NCBI GenBank assembly: GCA_029721515.1
Contig: CM056563.1
Span: 22,530,954-22,594,953, forward strand
Reading direction: 5' to 3'
Length of the DNA: 64,000 bases
Source of the DNA: Synanceia verrucosa
Taxonomy: Eukaryota; Chordata; Actinopteri; Perciformes; Synanceiidae
The position numbers and the translations under genes are program-made. Below the pieces are notes generated by a model. The model searched no databases. It worked only from the letters and a program-made list of their open reading frames with translations, and had not been told where the DNA came from. Position 1 is the first letter of the stretch. Every line of letters begins with the position of its first letter. Shown here piece by piece: positions 60,901 through 64,000 of the stretch.

Positions 60901-63900
60901 TTACCACACTGGATTAACAAATTCACTCATTTGATACAAAGATTAATTCTGTTTATATGATTATACCGTCACATAAAGGTGGTTCACACTGGAAATAAAA
61001 ATAATCGGAGAAGAAAAGGTAAGCATGCAACATATTCACAAGGATCATTCAAAGACCACACAGCTCACATCTGCTCTGAAACTGAAACACTTTGAGTTGA
61101 AGTCAAGCCGAGGTGGGCTGTTCCTGCTTTGTGTTGCAAGATTTTGTCGGCGTGACCTCGTCCTGAGTGACTGGAGGTGTTCCAGCTGCAGCTGATAATA
61201 AACACCAGGGAGGGAAGTGAGATGATGGAGGGAAGAATGTGTGCGGCGCGCTGATCAAAGCATCACTTCCTGGGTGGCGTGTGTGCAGCTTGACCACGGA
61301 GGAGGCGACTGAGGGCAGCCAGGTGGGTTTGTCTCCAGTTCAAAAGGTGACACAGGAAATACTCTATAAAACAATGGAAAGGGTGGATTGTTTTGTCATT
61401 CTGGCACAAATGAAGCAATTTATTTGCACATTTCAGTAGTCAGAAACTGTGGTCTGTGTGACCGTCTGGACCACATCCAGGCTGGTCAATGTGTGAGCAG
61501 CGTTAAGAGACAGAAGTGCTTCAGGCTGTATCAGGATAGTGTGAGATTTAGACCCCTGCTGCTCTCCTGCCATCACTCCTCACACTCTTTGTCTTTTTTT
61601 TTACTGACATAACTTGGATCTGCGAACGGTCACCTTTAACTGAGGCCGTGCAGAAGAGGCTGGAGCGAACCGCTGGATTAAAGTAATGGCCTAACCCTGA
61701 TCCCTCTTATCTGATGACCCCCAGCATTGACCCCGGCAGTCAAGTGGCAGCTTCTCCGTTGGGAAACACAAAGATAAGGTCTGCTCCGGGAGAGAAATGT
61801 GCACCTCCTGACACATTTGTTGCCACAAATGCTCTTTTGTGGACACACTTTTTGCAAACAAATGCAACAAAAACGTTCCGCCTGAAGGAAAAACACACAG
61901 AGATCAACCTCCTCGTCTCAGCTGAGCAACATGCTGCGATCTTCTGCAGGCAAGATTCCAATAGGTGCACGCTTGACCTGGTTACTGAAAGCTTATTTTA
62001 CCCTCTATTGACCAACTTCACTTCACTTCCTTCCCTCCTCTGCCTACACACATCCATCCCTTTTCTGTTTCCTTTTTTAACCCCTTCACACCACACCGCT
62101 CTGTTGGCTTTTTCTTTAAAATCTCTTTTAGAAACATCCCGCATGAGCGGACAGAGAAGTTTGCTTTGTGCCGCGCCGAGTGATTTGTGCAACATCTGTG
62201 CACTAATGCTCCCTCTAACCTCGACAGGCACGTCTCTAAAACTCGTCAAAGAATGAGAGCAGATGTTATATGGCTATTACAGATGTGACAGAAGAGCAAA
62301 CATGCGTCAATGTAAACTGAGAAAACATGAGCGATTATTGCTAAAGAGGCACATTTTAGTTCCTGCACTAACACACATGTGCACACGCAGACCTGCGACT
62401 AACCTTTTGAACTCACTTTCTGGTCAATGAATTAGCTGAACATGTCAGGGTTGGGTTTCCTTAGCCGATGTGAGAGGAGCCGCTGATGGCTGCCATATGG
62501 TTTCAGGTCAAAGCAGCAGATTTGTGAAGATTAAATGACAGGGATGCTATCTGAACTTAGGCCTTTATGAAAAGACAACCTCTGCAACCACCAAGCGCAC
62601 TACTTGACCACAGCGCTGACGGGAGTTACATCATCGCTCCTGCTGCAGTGTAAAAACACCCACGCTCAATTATAATGTTAATGGAAAAGGGTCTAATAAT
62701 GGGTGTGTGGATTTGAATGTGTTTTTCTAGGAGTACTTCAGCAAGGCTCTATAAACACTGCCCTAATCTGCAGGAAGCCACATAAGTCAGGACTCCCCTT
62801 ACTATCCCCTCCTTCTCCTCAGTGGACCAGAGGACAGCGAACACCACAGACACCCAATACTAATACTCCAGCATGGTAACCAGTACACAGACCGGTGCTG
62901 AAGTGGACCATGGGAACAGTCTTTTCAGGACTGTAAAAATAAGGTAACTCTATACTCCTGTGAGACGCCACAGTCGAGGGGTGGAGCCACGAAAACATGA
63001 AACTTGAAGAAATCATTTTGTAAGGAAAAAAAATCACACTTGTTTGTTTGTTTTTTAAAGTAACATAGATCACAAATATACTGTCTGTCAATAAAACATT
63101 TATGATTTCCTTTTGTGGGTGAGTGGGTGGATAACGTGACCTGAATGTGGACAGTGATTCAGACTTTATCCCGGATCAAATGTAAAAAGAATTTGAGTTC
63201 TTTTGTGCAGGAGAAGCTGCTAGATGCTCCAGAGATAAGTGGTAAGCTAACACTGCAGGTCTGGAGGGAGGGAGGGGGTGGTGGACGGATTTCTCCTAAA
63301 CCTGTGAACAGCAGAGACATGTGGCACAGCCTGCACTTAAAGCCCAGTGTTTGGAGTTCAGAGCGAGATAAGCCAGACTGACTGCAGGCAGCAGGAGCTG
63401 CTCGCCACAGAAGAGGGAAACCAAACCTCCACGACCACAAGAGATGTCTGCACGACGCCCCACGTTATATATTCTAATGATTGTAACAGAGCAGAGCCTG
63501 TTTATCTATAAATACTGTGACTGATGCCTCTTTACGGCTCTAGGTAATATACAATACTTAACAGATTTATTATTCCACCATGCAGTGTAAGGTGTTTACC
63601 TCCGCTGCTGCCATAAATTTAGAGTACTGCTGACAACCAAAATATTTTTTTTATTTCTGTAATGATTAAATCACCAGTATGTGCAAGCTCTTAAATCAAA
63701 ATATCATCATCCACGGATTTTAAAATTTACTTCAAAGCACATTGTATTTTTATTTTTATTCTTATTATGAGATGTTAAATTCCAGTTATTTCCTGTCATT
63801 CCTGAACAGAAAACTGTGTTTTAGTGGTTATTTGCTATTCTGGATTAATTTCTGACCTCTCAGAGAATTCCAGTGTTCTCGCTCAAATCTGGGAATTAAA

Positions 63901-64000
63901 AGATGAATTCAGTTTAAATTCCTCACTCCTGCCCCAGGTAAAATGAATGAAATGATGCTGGAGGCTCTTTGAGAATAATTGGGGAAAAAAATAAAGCTCT
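54956..64000. other. Gene-free right end of the window
   Basis: About 9 kb in which I can support no exon, RNA gene or intact transposon. There is an 18-bp palindrome, TGACGTATTTATACGTCA (8-bp arms), at 55047-55064, and CTCF-like motifs at about 55135-55148 and 58853-58867. Several reading frames of 140-180 codons (for example 57136-57576 and 61714-62256) have no recognisable domain and ordinary composition. It may be intergenic or part of a long intron of a gene beyond the window. Confidence 0.45.

Overview
The window is genomic DNA from a ray-finned (teleost) fish. Genes are split into many short exons by GT-AG introns, SSRs are dense, and the interspersed repeats are typical of teleosts (a pol III-type SINE, hAT-like and piggyBac-like MITEs, Tc1/mariner remnants, LINE 3' tails). 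All recognised genes lie on the minus strand, so they read from right to left.

Left block, about 0-20.7 kb: the first two coding exons of raver1 (cut by the left edge), a complete tyk2 (23 coding exons whose phases all join, 1173 aa), a complete cdc37 (8 coding exons, 376 aa) and cmc4 (2 coding exons, 64 aa). Human 19p13.2 carries ICAM1-ICAM4-ICAM5 ... RAVER1-ICAM3-TYK2-CDC37, so this is the orthologous neighbourhood. Here the ICAM-type genes lie beyond cdc37, and the mitochondrial twin-CX9C gene cmc4 is wedged in between.

Middle block, about 22.2-41.6 kb: four tandem Ig-superfamily genes of ICAM type, called A to D from left to right (transcription order D, C, B, A). Each starts with a signal-peptide exon, then an ICAM-like D1 exon and an ICAM-like D2 starting KTPDSV or a relative of it. 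Every internal intron is phase 1, so exons can be shuffled in frame. The genes differ in architecture. D has five Ig domains and no visible membrane exon. C has three Ig domains, D2 split over two exons and one membrane/tail exon. B has three Ig domains and two frame-compatible alternative membrane/tail exons. A has three Ig domains and no membrane exon, so it is probably secreted. The D1 site that aligns with the integrin-contacting Glu of mammalian ICAMs reads GWE in A, B and D but YWQ in C. This array, beside the JAK kinase that serves interferon receptors and with ISRE/IRF-like motifs upstream of A and B, is the most interesting system in the window.

Right block, about 41.7-64 kb: no host coding exon could be supported. 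It holds a hAT-like element with a MITE inside it, a nonsense-mutated DD34E Tc1-like transposase next to a (TA)n tract, another long-TIR MITE, LINE tails and CTCF-like motifs. It is otherwise unassigned intergenic (or very long intronic) DNA.

No tRNA or rRNA gene, CRISPR array or bacterial-style operon is present. Exon boundaries were derived by hand from splice consensus, reading frame and protein similarity. Family assignments come from recalled family sequences, not a database search.
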